A DNA stretch of 64,000 nt from Rhynchopus sp. YZ270_cl-10 (GCA_964035575.1 OZ037907.1:1116001-1180000), one strand, 5' to 3'. Shown: positions 50,309 through 61,071, counted from the stretch's first letter. Numbers and translations: made by a program. The notes: generated by a model from the letters alone, not told the origin.

Positions 50309-51348
50309 TGCTGTGGACGTGACCCACCACACTGACGTCCTGTGTATTGTGATGTGTGCACGTGTCATGACCCCCAGGGACAACATACCGGTCTTGCCAC
50401 AACGCATGCAAGACGTTTTTGTGCCAAATGTAGAGTAATGCTTTTATGTTTAGAGGTGAACCCACACCACCACCCCACATATTTTTGCCAACGTTTTTTT
50501 GTTTTTGAACTATGTCCAAGTCCATGAGGCTTGGACTCAGCATACAATCTTTTCTTTATTTTTTGTCGTGAAGCTTTGTAGCGTTGTACTGTGTGGTGAT
50601 ACAGGGTACGACCCTCCTTTGTTTTGCACGCACAGAGCCACATGGAATGAGAGCTACGTAGCAGGTAGGTAGTGTTCCTTGTCCCCTGGCTGTGTGCGTC
50701 ATGATAGAAGGCTGTTGTATTTTATGGGAAGTCGTTTTCCCCTTCAATACTGTTCCTGCTGCAGTCACATGAGTTGAATGCAACAGGTCACCTCACACCC
50801 CGCAACGTGTATTTGTGTAGACTCGTGTCCGTGTCACCTCCCCCCTCCCTCTCCTTGCCCCTGCTTCACTTCCTCATGTTCGCTGCTGTGTTTTCTTCAC
50901 GACGTGTTGTCCGCACCATGCTCGCTAGTTGTGCTGTGCTAGCTTGATTAGTGGTAACCCATGATTGTTGTGTCGTGATCGTGCATGAAGTATTTTTCGT
51001 GATTTTCAGAAGAAACAAGAATATCACCAAGTTTGTGGGTTTAACACCAATGCAGGCTTCTTGCAATATCGTATTTTGCCCTAATATACGCACTTTGTAA
51101 GTAGATCAGCACCTCTGTTATTCTTGAGGGTCAGAGGCAATAAACAAATGCAAAACAATACTGGACACCATTTAAGATGCTCCAATGTTCAGGAAGCAAC
51201 GTGGCTTAGTCCACATGCGTGCAGACACCAGGATGTGTCATGCCCGTCTGCGCGTCTTCTTGTGAAGATGCGTGCGCTCACCTCAGTGCAGGGAACGTAC
51301 TCACCAACCCCCACCCCCTGTGTACAGAACATATACACCTGCCTTCAG
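50309..51348. other. spacer between GH31-C and GH31-D
   Basis: It holds an HP1 variant (50512) and part of the duplicated 3' flank to about 50730. The rest shows no gene. The last 100 bases are C/T-rich and end in CCTTCAG at the start codon. Confidence 0.5.
50512..50550 (+). repeat. HP1 variant with another compensated stem
   Basis: ATGTCCAAGTCCATGAGGCT then TGGACTCAGCATACAATC. GTCCAAG pairs perfectly with CTTGGAC, compared with GACCAAG/CTTGGTC at 39269. Confidence 0.7.
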
Positions 51349-53919
51349 ATGCTCGCCGTAGCGTTAGCGGCAACCGCCTTCGCCGCGCAATGCCCAGAGG
51401 AGACAGTGGGGTGCTGCACTTCGGTGTACGTGTGTGCGGAGGACTCGATGCGTGTGGTGCACACTGAGAAGAAGGGAGACAAGCCCACGAAGAGTCTTGT
51501 GGTGGTGGGCTACGAAGCACCCTTCCCGAACTACACAACAAAAGTGGACAGCGTGCACTATAACATCACAACCTCGAAGTTGAAGGCTGTGGTCGAGGTG
51601 GCGACTGGTGCAGTGCAGTTCCTGGATGCCATGACGGGCGAGCTTATTGGTGGGGAGAAGAGCAGAAGCTTTGCTGTGTCGCCAAACATCAGCACACTGT
51701 ACCAAGCGACGCAGACGTTCACACAGACAGAGGACGAGTCTTTGTACGGAGGTGGTGAGTTCCAGAACGGACTGCTGAACTGGAAGGACACACCTGTGGA
51801 TGTGGTGCAGTTCAACACAGAGGCAGCTGTGCCGTTCTTTGTGAGCACAAAAGGGTACGGTGTGCTGTGGGATGCGTACAGTTGGACACACGTGAACGAG
51901 GGACTGCCGATCTCCTTGAGGAGGGACGGGAACGTGACTGCAGACACTTTCACGTTCAAGGGCACACTCACAACGAAGGCTGCAGGTAACTACCAGTTCC
52001 TTCTGTCCATCTGTCCTGGTGGGTTTGGGTGTCCTTATGATAAGATTGTCAACATCACATTTTTGACTGCAGGACGTAAACCCATCACTGTGCAGCACTG
52101 GCCTGGTATCAACGGTCTGCCAGCAACAATTGCAGGACGTGCCACACTTGCCTCATACACAACGTACACAATCACAGTGGACACACAGGTGGAGGCACCG
52201 ACCCTGACCTACAACGCACCAAACACTGGGATCTTCTCGATCAAGTCTGACGTCGTAAGTGTGATTGACTACTACTTCCTGTACGGAGGCTCCATTGACG
52301 GGAGCATCGCCCTGTACCGTGATGCGTCTGGTATTGCACCGCTGTACACAAAGAAGACGTACGGGTTCTGGCAGTGCAGGAACAGGTACCACAACCAGAG
52401 CGAGCTGCTGGAGAACGCCGCGAAGTACCGTTCCCTGCAGATCCCTGTTGACAACATTGTGCAGGACTGGATGTACTGGGGCAGCCTTGGGTGGGGTCCA
52501 CACTGGGACCCGACGACGTACCCAGACCCGAAGGGAATGGTGTCGCAGCTGCACGGAATGGACATCAACTTCATGGTGTCTGTGTGGTCGAAGTTCGACA
52601 ACACGACAAGCTTCTACAAGGACATGCTGAAGGCAGGTCACATCATCAAAGATTCTTTGTACTACGACCCAACCAGTGCAGCGGCACGTGAAATGTACTA
52701 CGGGTTTTCGAAGACGAACCACTTCGACATTGGAGTGGACTCTCTGTGGATGGACGCAACTGAGCCAGAGAACTTCCCACACAGGGGACAACAGCTTGCT
52801 GTGGGTCCGGGTGACCAGTACTTCAATCCATATTCGCTGTTCACAACATCAGCAGTAACGGACGGTCTTCGCCGTGATTTCAGAACAGCGCAAGGAGCAC
52901 GTGTGTTCACACTGACAAGGTCTGCATTTGCTGGTCAACAGCGCACAGGTGCCGCTATCTGGTCTGGCGACACAACAAGCAAGTTTGACACCCTTCGCAG
53001 ACAGATCTATGCCTCTGTCAACTACCAACTGAGTGGAATCCCATACTGGTCGCAAGACATTGGTGGATTCTCTCGTCCCGGGGACCAGTACACAAACACC
53101 ACCTACCACGCACTGCTTGTGCGTTGGTTCCAGTTCGGAGCTTTCACACCGATCTTCCGAGTACATGGATCTGCCAACACAGAGCCGTGGAACTACGGTG
53201 AGGACACGATGTCACTGATCAACAGCTCTGCGATTGCGATGCGCTACCGCTTCCTCCCGTACACGTACTCTGGGTTCCACGACGTGGAGGTGGCGGGCAG
53301 CACCATGCAGCGTGCGATGGTGTTTGACTTCCACAAGGACCCAGCGACACACTCGATTGGCGACCAGTTCATGTGGGGGAAGTCTGTGCTGGTGGCACCG
53401 ATCTACACGGAGGGAAGCCCCGCACAGCGTGATGTGTACTTCCCTGTGGGGACTTCGTGGGTGGACTTCAACACGGGTGTGGTTGTGGAGGGTGGGAAGA
53501 CGCACCGTGTGTCAGCTGCGATGGATGTGACACCGCTGTACCTGCTGAGTGGGTCTGTGATTGTGCTGGGACGTGTTGTGCAGCACACTGGGGAGTCGTC
53601 GGACCCGTTGGAGGTGCGCATTGCGAGTGGGGCAGACGCAACCTTCACGCTGTACGAGGACGACGGTGCAAGCGCAACTGTGGACGAGACTGCGACACAC
53701 ACGATTGCGGTGCCGCACACGCTCATCACGTTCTCGTGGGACGAGAGCACACAGACACTGACTGTGTCGGACCGCACAGGCTCCTTCCCTGGAATGCTTC
53801 AGGACCGGAAGCTGCATGTGTACCTCGTCCGTCCTGGCCATGGGGTGGGGATCATGCCGACCACTGTGCCGGACCACTCCTTCACCTACCAGGGTGCCAA
53901 GATCGAACTTGCCTTCTGA
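51349..53919 (+). CDS. GH31 alpha-glycosidase, copy D
   Basis: 856 residues from the ATG at 51349, directly after CCTTCAG and starting a signal peptide (MLAVALAATAFAAQCP) that resembles copy A; the open frame continues upstream to 51124 without a signal sequence. The mature N-terminal half is C-like (ETVGCCTSVYVCAEDSMRVV, KAAGNYQFLLSICPGG), so D joins an A-like signal to a C-like body. WMDATEPE and WSGDTTS are intact. It carries its own variants (SRPGDQ, FRVHGSANTEP, PYSLFTTSAV) before the invariant C-terminal part shared by all four copies. It is the last copy of the array; its 3' flank diverges from C after about 30 bases. Confidence 0.92.
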   Translation: MLAVALAATAFAAQCPEETVGCCTSVYVCAEDSMRVVHTEKKGDKPTKSLVVVGYEAPFPNYTTKVDSVHYNITTSKLKAVVEVATGAVQFLDAMTGELIGGEKSRSFAVSPNISTLYQATQTFTQTEDESLYGGGEFQNGLLNWKDTPVDVVQFNTEAAVPFFVSTKGYGVLWDAYSWTHVNEGLPISLRRDGNVTADTFTFKGTLTTKAAGNYQFLLSICPGGFGCPYDKIVNITFLTAGRKPITVQHWPGINGLPATIAGRATLASYTTYTITVDTQVEAPTLTYNAPNTGIFSIKSDVVSVIDYYFLYGGSIDGSIALYRDASGIAPLYTKKTYGFWQCRNRYHNQSELLENAAKYRSLQIPVDNIVQDWMYWGSLGWGPHWDPTTYPDPKGMVSQLHGMDINFMVSVWSKFDNTTSFYKDMLKAGHIIKDSLYYDPTSAAAREMYYGFSKTNHFDIGVDSLWMDATEPENFPHRGQQLAVGPGDQYFNPYSLFTTSAVTDGLRRDFRTAQGARVFTLTRSAFAGQQRTGAAIWSGDTTSKFDTLRRQIYASVNYQLSGIPYWSQDIGGFSRPGDQYTNTTYHALLVRWFQFGAFTPIFRVHGSANTEPWNYGEDTMSLINSSAIAMRYRFLPYTYSGFHDVEVAGSTMQRAMVFDFHKDPATHSIGDQFMWGKSVLVAPIYTEGSPAQRDVYFPVGTSWVDFNTGVVVEGGKTHRVSAAMDVTPLYLLSGSVIVLGRVVQHTGESSDPLEVRIASGADATFTLYEDDGASATVDETATHTIAVPHTLITFSWDESTQTLTVSDRTGSFPGMLQDRKLHVYLVRPGHGVGIMPTTVPDHSFTYQGAKIELAF

Positions 53920-54444
53920 TGCTGTGGACGTGACCCATCACACTGACCCTGCACATCACCCCACCCAGCTGTTTAGTTACAATGCTGTCCGACAGCGTCA
54001 TCGGACACCTTGTGAAGGCTTATGGCTTCCACTAGACGCAGATTCGTCTTCTAGCCCTTCCGCCCGTGTACACTATATCCCAACCCTACAAGAGGAGTGT
54101 GTGCTGCGTATACATGTCGCCTGGAGTGTACCGCGATGTGTGATTCCAAAGTACACAAAATACTTTTGACTACCAAAGAGCACGTGTTGTATTCCTCCTC
54201 CCCATTGTGGGTATTTAATGTTTTCGAACTCAAAGACGCGTTTGCTTTACACGAACGTGCTTACCCCCCTTTTTACGGATCACAAAAGAATACTTCGCTT
54301 CCCCATAAATTTGGAGTCCACCTTTTCGTTTCCGCTGATTATATCTTTGATACTATGCGTGCACTCCTCCAGTAGAACCCTGCATGTCAATGTAGTACTG
54401 TATGGGGGTTCAATACCTTCAGAAGCAGCCTGGTGTCTCGCAGT
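53920..54444. other. spacer, no gene seen
   Basis: No repeat family is recognised. The frame open from 54218 into the next gene is spacer sequence up to the chosen ATG. Confidence 0.4.
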
Positions 54445-54501
54445 GCTTTTTTTTAGATTTCCCCTCCCTCCCTTGCTTTTCCTATCTTATCACCCCCCCA
54501 G
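54445..54501 (+). promoter_or_regulatory. probable trans-splice acceptor region of ACSF3-like gene
   Basis: A 50-base C/T-rich tract ends in CACCCCCCCAG, 16 bases before the ATG. It is the clearest acceptor-like site in the window, without any upstream exon. Confidence 0.55.
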
Positions 54502-54517
54502 ACGTACACAGCACACA

Positions 54518-56071
54518 ATGCGCCGTTCCTTGGTGCGTCTGCACCTCTTGTCGCGTGCCAGCCAGCATGCCACACGCACTGCAGTGGTCGACCGCTGCGG
54601 CCGTGCGTGGACCTATGCAGAACTTCTTGAGCGTGCCGCTGTCGTGGCACCCGACCTGCCTGGGGACGGCTCTGGTGTCATGATCCTGACGGAGCCTGGT
54701 GCACAGTACGTTGCTGCGACCTTCGCCTCCTGGCAGGGACAGCACCCCACGGTGCCGCTCTGCGCCGCACACACCGTCCCCGAGATGGCGTACTACTGCG
54801 AGGACGCACAGAGCACGCTCCTGCTCCATGACAACGCAAACACAACCCGCGCACTGCAGCTCCAGGCAGCCTCCCCTACTCTACGTCTACTCAACGTGGA
54901 AACCGCCAAGGGCACTGCCAGCAACATGCCCCTCACGTCTGACGACGACGCCCCCTCCGTCATCTTCTACACCTCAGGGACCACCGCAAAGCCGAAGGGT
55001 GTCGTCCACACCTTCGCCTCCCTGCAGAACCAGATCGCCTCCCTCTGTGACAGCTGGGCCTGGACTGCGGACGACAGCATCATCAACTGCCTACCCCTCC
55101 ACCACGTACACGGGGTCGTCAACGTCCTCTTCTGCGCACTCCACGCTGGTGCCTCATGCGAATTCTCACCAGCCTCTCCTGACACCCTCTACCCCCTTCT
55201 CGGGGAAGGACGGCACTCCTTATTCATGGCTGTCCCTACTGTCTACGCAAAGCTGCTTGCCTACCATGTGTCACAACCTGACACAGTGCAGGCAGAGTGG
55301 AAGAAAGCGTTGCAGAAGTACCGGCTTATGGTGAGTGGATCCGCTTCGCTTCCTGAAGCGGTGCTGCAACGTTGGCATGAGGCGTCAGGTCACATCCTTC
55401 TCGAACGTTATGGCATGACCGAAGCGGGAATGATCCTCTCACAACCACTCCACGGAGACCGCATCCAAGGCACCGTAGGGGTTCCCTTGCAGTACGTTGA
55501 GGCAAAGGTGCTCCCAACCTCAGAGGTCTCCTCTCTCCCAGAAGATGCCGACTGTGAAGTAGGAGAGTTGGTCATCAGGTCGCGCTCCCTCTTTAAAGAA
55601 TACCTTGGTCGTCCGGAGGCCACGAAGGAAAGCTTTACTGAAGATGGTTGGTTTATTACTGGGGATTATGTGAGAAAGAGTGCGGACGGTGTGTACAGTG
55701 TGCTCGGGAGGAGCTCTGTGGATATTATTAAGTCGTCTGGGTATAAGTTGTCTGCGATTGAGATTGAGAGTGTGCTGCTGCAGTGTGATGGGGTTGTCGA
55801 GGTGGCGGTGTTGGGGGTGCCTGATGAGGTGCGTGGGGAGGACATCTGTGCGTTGGTGTACTGCGCGCAGGGGTGCGACGCAGCAACGGTGGAGCAGTGG
55901 TGCGCCACACACCTCGCGAAGTACAAACAGCCGCGCACCATTCTCTACATCACCGCACCGATCCCACGCAACGCAATGGGCAAGGTCAACAAAAAGGAGC
56001 TACTCAAAACAGTGCTCACCAACCCCACCTCGCTCGGTCTCAACCATGACGGCTTAGTAGCGTCAGCGTGA
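54518..56071 (+). CDS. ACSF3: ACSF3-like acyl-CoA (malonyl-CoA) synthetase, mitochondrial
   Basis: 517 residues from the ATG at 54518. The N-terminus (MRRSLVRLHLLSRASQHATR) is basic and amphipathic, a likely mitochondrial presequence. Adenylate-forming motifs are in order: FYTSGTTAKPKGVVHT (ATP-binding loop), LPLHHVHGVVNVLFCALHAG, LLERYGMTEAGMILS, DGWFITGDY, LGRSSVDIIKSSGYKLSAIEIE and the C-terminal lysine region PRNAMGKVNKKEL. The enzyme activates a carboxylate with ATP and transfers it to coenzyme A. Family members of this type act on malonate or methylmalonate in mitochondria, supplying mitochondrial fatty-acid synthesis. Human ACSF3 is about 576 residues, so this copy is slightly short but has all motifs. 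The upstream extension to 54218 translates spacer. Malonate specificity is inferred from overall resemblance; another short-chain acid is possible. Confidence 0.88.
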   Translation: MRRSLVRLHLLSRASQHATRTAVVDRCGRAWTYAELLERAAVVAPDLPGDGSGVMILTEPGAQYVAATFASWQGQHPTVPLCAAHTVPEMAYYCEDAQSTLLLHDNANTTRALQLQAASPTLRLLNVETAKGTASNMPLTSDDDAPSVIFYTSGTTAKPKGVVHTFASLQNQIASLCDSWAWTADDSIINCLPLHHVHGVVNVLFCALHAGASCEFSPASPDTLYPLLGEGRHSLFMAVPTVYAKLLAYHVSQPDTVQAEWKKALQKYRLMVSGSASLPEAVLQRWHEASGHILLERYGMTEAGMILSQPLHGDRIQGTVGVPLQYVEAKVLPTSEVSSLPEDADCEVGELVIRSRSLFKEYLGRPEATKESFTEDGWFITGDYVRKSADGVYSVLGRSSVDIIKSSGYKLSAIEIESVLLQCDGVVEVAVLGVPDEVRGEDICALVYCAQGCDAATVEQWCATHLAKYKQPRTILYITAPIPRNAMGKVNKKELLKTVLTNPTSLGLNHDGLVASA

Positions 56072-56811
56072 TAACAAAAAAGTACAAATTCTGTGCGGCA
56101 TATGGCCATTTTTTTGAGAATTTTTGAAAAAGTCGAAGTCCCAGCATGAGAGAGGCGGGAGAGGGGGGGAGGAGGGTCTATGGGCAAACAACGATGCTGT
56201 ACAACGTAACGAATATCGCACCATCTTTTGCCCCCATCTTTGCTCCCTCATCTGACAGAGTTGTTCGCTTTTTTTTTGCGTGGTAGTAGATTCTCTTTTG
56301 TCGACCAAGCTGCGTTTTAGTGATGTTGCAGCTACTCTACTAAAGAGGGTAATTCCTGTGCGGGATATTGCACTGTTGTGCGTCGTATGGCGTTCCTTTT
56401 GATGGTGGTTGCTGTCTCGCCTTCCCAAGCTGTGTGTACGAAAGTCATTATTATTCATCTTTCTCGTCTGTTGTTTTCTCAAGGTTTCTCTCGAAGGCGC
56501 GGAAACTTCGCGGACATGGTGAGCAGATTTGAGCAAGTACGGTGCAGAATTTTTCAGGGGGAAGCCAGCTGCAGGGGCCGGAATTCTCCGTGCGATTGTG
56601 TCCCTTCATACTCCCTACAGTGGGGCTAGGCACCCTTGGGGCCTACTGCTTCGATCGTCTCAATATTGTCTACGCACACCATACACCACAAGTGGGCTAT
56701 ACTCCGTTCGGGCGTTACCCACTCTAAATTCGTTATCAGACACACCACACACACCCACACACCTCCCTGCAGGGGTACCTGGTCACCTCTGGTGCCAACC
56801 CTCCCTAAACA
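56072..56811. other. spacer, no gene seen
   Basis: No repeat family is recognised. CTCCCTGCAG and nearby C-rich sequence precede the next ATG by about 40 bases. Confidence 0.4.
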
Positions 56812-59800
56812 ATGCTTCCGATAGTCGCTGCGGTGCTGACGATTGCAGCAACAGAGCTGCTTGGGTCCAGCGAGGACATGGAGGACGCTCTGGAGATCAG
56901 CGTCGACAAGAGCCGCACCCGAATCTACGTCGTGAACAAGGAGGGGCTCAAGATATACAAGGAGTACGTCACGCCGTCTTTTATGTTGTTCTGGCAGGCC
57001 ACGGTGACGGTCTCCGGCACGGTGAAGGCAGTTTTTGCGAATATGGGTGCGAGCCAGGACCGTTTTGTGATAGTCTCGTCGTCGGGTGTCTTTCTCCAGA
57101 ACGTCGACACCTTTGCTCGAGCCGACGCCATCGGGTCTGGCGTGATCTCCCCCACCACGGCTGCACGCCACCCAGACAGGACGGACCTTGTGTTCTTCTG
57201 TGGCGACTCTGCAAAGCTTGGCCTCTCCACCATCACGGGCGACACGCTGAGCGTCGCCTTCTTCGACCTGTCGAACACATGCGGGTCGCTAGTGGTGAGC
57301 CGCACGAAGAACCTTCTGTACTACGGTCACGCTACGGGGGACGGCTTCACCGCAGTGGACATAAGCGACCTGACGTCGCCTGTGGAGAAGACGCCAGTCT
57401 CAGTGTCCATGAACGCGCCGTATGAAATAGCGGTGCACCCAGACGGCTCGCAGGTGTACGTCCCTGCAGGCGCCAGCTACAATGTGTACGCCGAGAGTGG
57501 GAGTGGTGTGCTCAGCACACCACAGACAGTGTCCGCAACGTACTACGGCATCACAGATGCGTGGACGAAGACGATCGCCTTGGGTGCGTCGAGTTTGTTC
57601 TTCCTGTCCACAACAAGCACAGCAGTCGAGAGTGAGTTTGCCCTGGGGCGGACGTCGACAGCAGGCACCCGTGGCCTCTTGGTTGTGGGTGACTACATCT
57701 ACGTGTTGGACGCAACAAAGTTTTATGTTGTCAAGTGGGACAACCCACAGGAGTCGCCCTCGCCGCCCACACCTGCGCCCGATACTATAGCGCCAACACC
57801 GGCACCCGAGACGAACAGTCCACCCACACCTGCGCCACCACCAACACCAGCACCACCGACACCGGCCCCGCCCACACCATCCCCACCCACACCCGCACCC
57901 CCGACAGCAGTGCCGCCAACGCCGTCGCCACCAACCCCAGCACCCCCGACAGTTGCACCACCCACACCATCGCCACCCACACCCGCACCCCCGACACCGT
58001 CACCACCAACACCGTCACCGCCAACCCCAGCACCACCAACGGTTGCACCCCCGACGCCGTCGCCCCCAACACCCGCACCACCAACTCCGTCACCGCCAAC
58101 ACCATCACCACCCACACCAGCCCCACCGACTCCGTCACCCCCCACACCGTCGCCACCCACACCCGCACCACCGACACCTGCACCACCAACTCCATCACCG
58201 CCAACACCGTCGCCACCAACACCCGCACCCCCCACACCCTCACCACCAACACCTGCTCCACCCACACTTGTGCCGCCAACACCATCGCCACCAACACCTG
58301 CACCACCCACGCAGTCACCACCCACACCCGCACCGCCCACAGCTGAACCGACTGCGTCGCCACCCACACCGGCACCACCAACTGCAGAGCCTACCGTTGC
58401 ACCCCCGACACCAGCACCACGCACCTTTGCTCCGCCTACGGGGCACCCGCCGTCTGTTGCGCCTTTTACTGCCCCGCCACTTACCGTCCCACCGGCAACA
58501 CCGTCACCACCGACGTTGGTGCCCAACACACAGGCGCCTAGGACTAATACACCAGCTAACGTGACGGAGCTGGCGGAGGCTGCTGTTGTGACGGATGCGC
58601 CTGTGGAGATCTTTGCACCTGGCCCGGTGAAGGACTCTGTGCAGGGCATGGCGACGACGGGCACGATTGCGGGTGTGCTGAACGCAGGGTCGCCGTACGG
58701 CCTCAACATCGTGCTTGCTGTGCAGAACTGCGGCCTCGGCACCTTTGCAGGCGACACCGAGCTGCCGTTCCTCCTCCACCCCACCGGATGGGAGCCTTGG
58801 GGCTCCAAGCCTGCCGGCATGGTCATTGGCAACTTCGCCATCGTAGGCGGGTTTGGCCTGATGGCTTTCCTCTGCGTGCACTTCGTCAGCAAGGTGGGCG
58901 GCAGCCTCTTACCAGAGCTGTTCAACGGCCTCGACACTATGGGGTTTATGAGGTTTCCTAGTGCACCGCTTTTTGTCTTCCAGTTTGTTGCTCAGGGGAT
59001 GTGCCTGGGTGGCATGAACCTTGTCATGCAGGGGTCGAACATTGGGGCAGTGATGCTTGGTCTCGTGGCCTGCGTGGTGTGCGCTGCTGTGCCTATTATG
59101 GTGTTCATCGAGGTCCGCAAGGGTGTGCCTAGCCAGGCGATTTACATGATTGAGACCCCAGCCCCGTCCCTCCCGATGCGTGTGCTCATTGGTACTGGAG
59201 AGTGGGTGTCGAAGTATGAGGGCAACCATTGGGTCCACCGCTGGGCATCCATGGTGCGCACCTTTAAGCAGCGCTGTGCTTGGTACTGCGTTGTGGAGTT
59301 TGCAGGGACGTTCATCTTGGCTGGTCTGCTTGCGTCAAGCCCCACCACCCTTGAGGGTTGCGGCAACGTCAAGATCGCTTCGGCCTGCGTTTTTCTAGTA
59401 CAAATCGCGTTGGAAGCGATTCTGTGGCCTCATGTACGCCAGCGTGACTGCGTCTTTGGGTTTGTCATTTTATCTCTCCAGGCAGGGGGTACCGGGGCTG
59501 CGGCCGTTGTATACTATAAAAACGAGAAGGACAAACATGCGCCCGATGTGTCTGCGGCGTTGCTGTTGGTTGCGACGATTGTGTTTATGTTCAAAGTAGT
59601 GTTGGATGCTTCTGCTGAGTTGATTATCTTTTTACGACGCAGGCGCAACAAGATGCAGGAGGCTGCTTATAACAAATTCTCTGGCAAAATAGACCAAGAA
59701 GACCTTCTCGAAACTTTGGTCATGACTGAAATTGTCTCCAACACACCACAATCTGGTAGCGGCGATTTGGCTGGATCTGGTGTAATGGAGTTATCCCCAC

Positions 59801-60336
59801 GAACCGGATCTGGCAGCGGCCTATTTGACCATACAGCACGCTCAGAAGACGTAGGATTGGTCAGTGCAAGCATCAACAACAACAGTGGCTACGCAGTCCC
59901 GCCTACTCCAAAGAGCACCGCTTCCGTTCCGCCCTCACCCATCCCAGAGCCCAGCAGGGCACGGAGGCTGCCTGGTCATTTGCAATTCCCAGGGAGGCCT
60001 GGAAATTTGTCAAGACCTACAACACCAAAGTCTCGGTTCGGTGGTGACCCCCCAAGGAGAAGTGTGTCTCCCCACGCAGCGTTTCCAAGACAGTCGAGTG
60101 TGCAGTCAAGCATCCTCGGTGATGTAGGTGAGCTAAACGACTACGTTCCGTCCCCGATCATGCAGCCGCTGGGTGCGGGAGGAGGAGGGGGAAGTGGTCT
60201 CAGTGGACGTTCTCCTTCGCCCACACCGTTGCTTCTCGGAGGTGAGTCGCCACCTGCCTCGCCAGCCTCGCGCAGTGCTGGGCGTGGTGTAAAGGCGAGG
60301 ATACAACAAAGACGTCTTACAGAGTCCACTCATTGA
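56812..60336 (+). CDS. surface protein: propeller-like ectodomain, PT-rich stalk, multipass membrane domain
   Basis: 1174 residues. A signal peptide ([17 protein letters not shown]) is followed by a beta-rich region to about 310 with repeated blade-like segments ([46 protein letters not shown]), suggesting a beta-propeller. Residues about 314-580 are a stalk of [20 protein letters not shown] repeats, probably O-glycosylated. Then come several hydrophobic helices between about 669 and 945 (for example [69 protein letters not shown]), at least six by eye. A cytoplasmic Ser/Pro/Gly-rich tail of about 230 residues ends the protein. The plan suggests a receptor, sensor or transporter-like surface protein; the membrane part is not assigned to a family. 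Confidence 0.85.
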   Translation: MLPIVAAVLTIAATELLGSSEDMEDALEISVDKSRTRIYVVNKEGLKIYKEYVTPSFMLFWQATVTVSGTVKAVFANMGASQDRFVIVSSSGVFLQNVDTFARADAIGSGVISPTTAARHPDRTDLVFFCGDSAKLGLSTITGDTLSVAFFDLSNTCGSLVVSRTKNLLYYGHATGDGFTAVDISDLTSPVEKTPVSVSMNAPYEIAVHPDGSQVYVPAGASYNVYAESGSGVLSTPQTVSATYYGITDAWTKTIALGASSLFFLSTTSTAVESEFALGRTSTAGTRGLLVVGDYIYVLDATKFYVVKWDNPQESPSPPTPAPDTIAPTPAPETNSPPTPAPPPTPAPPTPAPPTPSPPTPAPPTAVPPTPSPPTPAPPTVAPPTPSPPTPAPPTPSPPTPSPPTPAPPTVAPPTPSPPTPAPPTPSPPTPSPPTPAPPTPSPPTPSPPTPAPPTPAPPTPSPPTPSPPTPAPPTPSPPTPAPPTLVPPTPSPPTPAPPTQSPPTPAPPTAEPTASPPTPAPPTAEPTVAPPTPAPRTFAPPTGHPPSVAPFTAPPLTVPPATPSPPTLVPNTQAPRTNTPANVTELAEAAVVTDAPVEIFAPGPVKDSVQGMATTGTIAGVLNAGSPYGLNIVLAVQNCGLGTFAGDTELPFLLHPTGWEPWGSKPAGMVIGNFAIVGGFGLMAFLCVHFVSKVGGSLLPELFNGLDTMGFMRFPSAPLFVFQFVAQGMCLGGMNLVMQGSNIGAVMLGLVACVVCAAVPIMVFIEVRKGVPSQAIYMIETPAPSLPMRVLIGTGEWVSKYEGNHWVHRWASMVRTFKQRCAWYCVVEFAGTFILAGLLASSPTTLEGCGNVKIASACVFLVQIALEAILWPHVRQRDCVFGFVILSLQAGGTGAAAVVYYKNEKDKHAPDVSAALLLVATIVFMFKVVLDASAELIIFLRRRRNKMQEAAYNKFSGKIDQEDLLETLVMTEIVSNTPQSGSGDLAGSGVMELSPRTGSGSGLFDHTARSEDVGLVSASINNNSGYAVPPTPKSTASVPPSPIPEPSRARRLPGHLQFPGRPGNLSRPTTPKSRFGGDPPRRSVSPHAAFPRQSSVQSSILGDVGELNDYVPSPIMQPLGAGGGGGSGLSGRSPSPTPLLLGGESPPASPASRSAGRGVKARIQQRRLTESTH
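57751..58450 (+). repeat. PT-rich coding minisatellite
   Basis: Degenerate 15-30 bp units encoding PPTPAP and PPTPSP alternate for about 230 residues. Codon choice varies between units, so protein sequence is conserved better than DNA. Length variation between alleles is likely. Confidence 0.85.
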
Positions 60337-60383
60337 GGGGGGTCCCGCTGTTTTGTCCGATTTCTTTTTTCAAATCATCCGGA

Positions 60384-60440
60384 TGGCTGGCATCGTACGT
60401 GGGTCAGTCGGAGGTGCCTGCATTAATAACTTCACTTTTC
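60384..60440 (+). repeat. HP5 repeat copy
   Basis: GGCTGGCATCGTACGTGGGT, CAGTCGGAGGTGCCTGCATT, AATAACTTCACTTTTC. This is the best-preserved HP5 copy, just after the surface-protein gene. Confidence 0.7.
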
Positions 60441-60945
60441 AAAGAAAGTTCCAGGAAAATCGTTAAAAGGATCAGATTAAAAAAAATGTGTGAAAAAGAG
60501 GGAAGAACTTCAAAAAGGGGTGAGGGGTGAGGGGGGAAAGGGAAAGGGAAAGGGGGGGGGTTTTATTTGACATTGGGAGGTTTATGGAATATTGCCATGT
60601 GTTATTTTGAAGTTTTTTGTCTTTTTTTTTTTGGTTTTTATTGAATGTGAAACAAAAAGGGGTATAAATATTGGCTGGATCTGAACAACGTTCGGATTCG
60701 GTTTCAAAAAAAATACCCCCCCCCCCCTTTTTTTTTGGTGTACTCACCGAACGACATATGCCCTCTCCTTTTTACCCTTCCCCCGTTGCTCTAGAGAGTG
60801 AACTGTTTTCCCCCTTTTTTTCCCTCCTTTCTTTACGTCTTGCGATGTGCGTGCCTGCGACCCAATTCATCTATCAAGCCTTCTTTACCTCATGGATGGA
60901 ACCCGTGTGTCAGCGGGTGGTCAAGCAAGCCCCACTCCTTTTTTT

Positions 60946-60985
60946 AGATGTGTGTGACACGAAAGGCATGTTCAACTTTCTAGTT
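60946..60985 (+). repeat. HP2 repeat, degenerate
   Basis: GATGTGTGTGACACGAAAGG then CATGTTCAACTTTC. Confidence 0.5.
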
Positions 60986-61017
60986 TGTTTTTTGTTTTGT
61001 TTTGTTGTACTGAAAAA

Positions 61018-61071
61018 GTGAAGTTAGTATTAATGCACTTTGTTGACAACAAAGTGCATTGATACCTTCAC
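61018..61071. repeat. short perfect palindrome
   Basis: The core AATGCACTTTGTTG and its exact complement flank a single A (61030-61060 approximately). The outer parts (GTGAAG...CTTCAC) also pair, giving a 54-base hairpin. It could be a transcription terminator-like or foldback element. Confidence 0.65.

Noticed and set aside
57723-58937. 404-codon minus-strand frame rich in GVGGDGVGG
   Set aside because: It is the antisense of the PT-rich stalk repeats.
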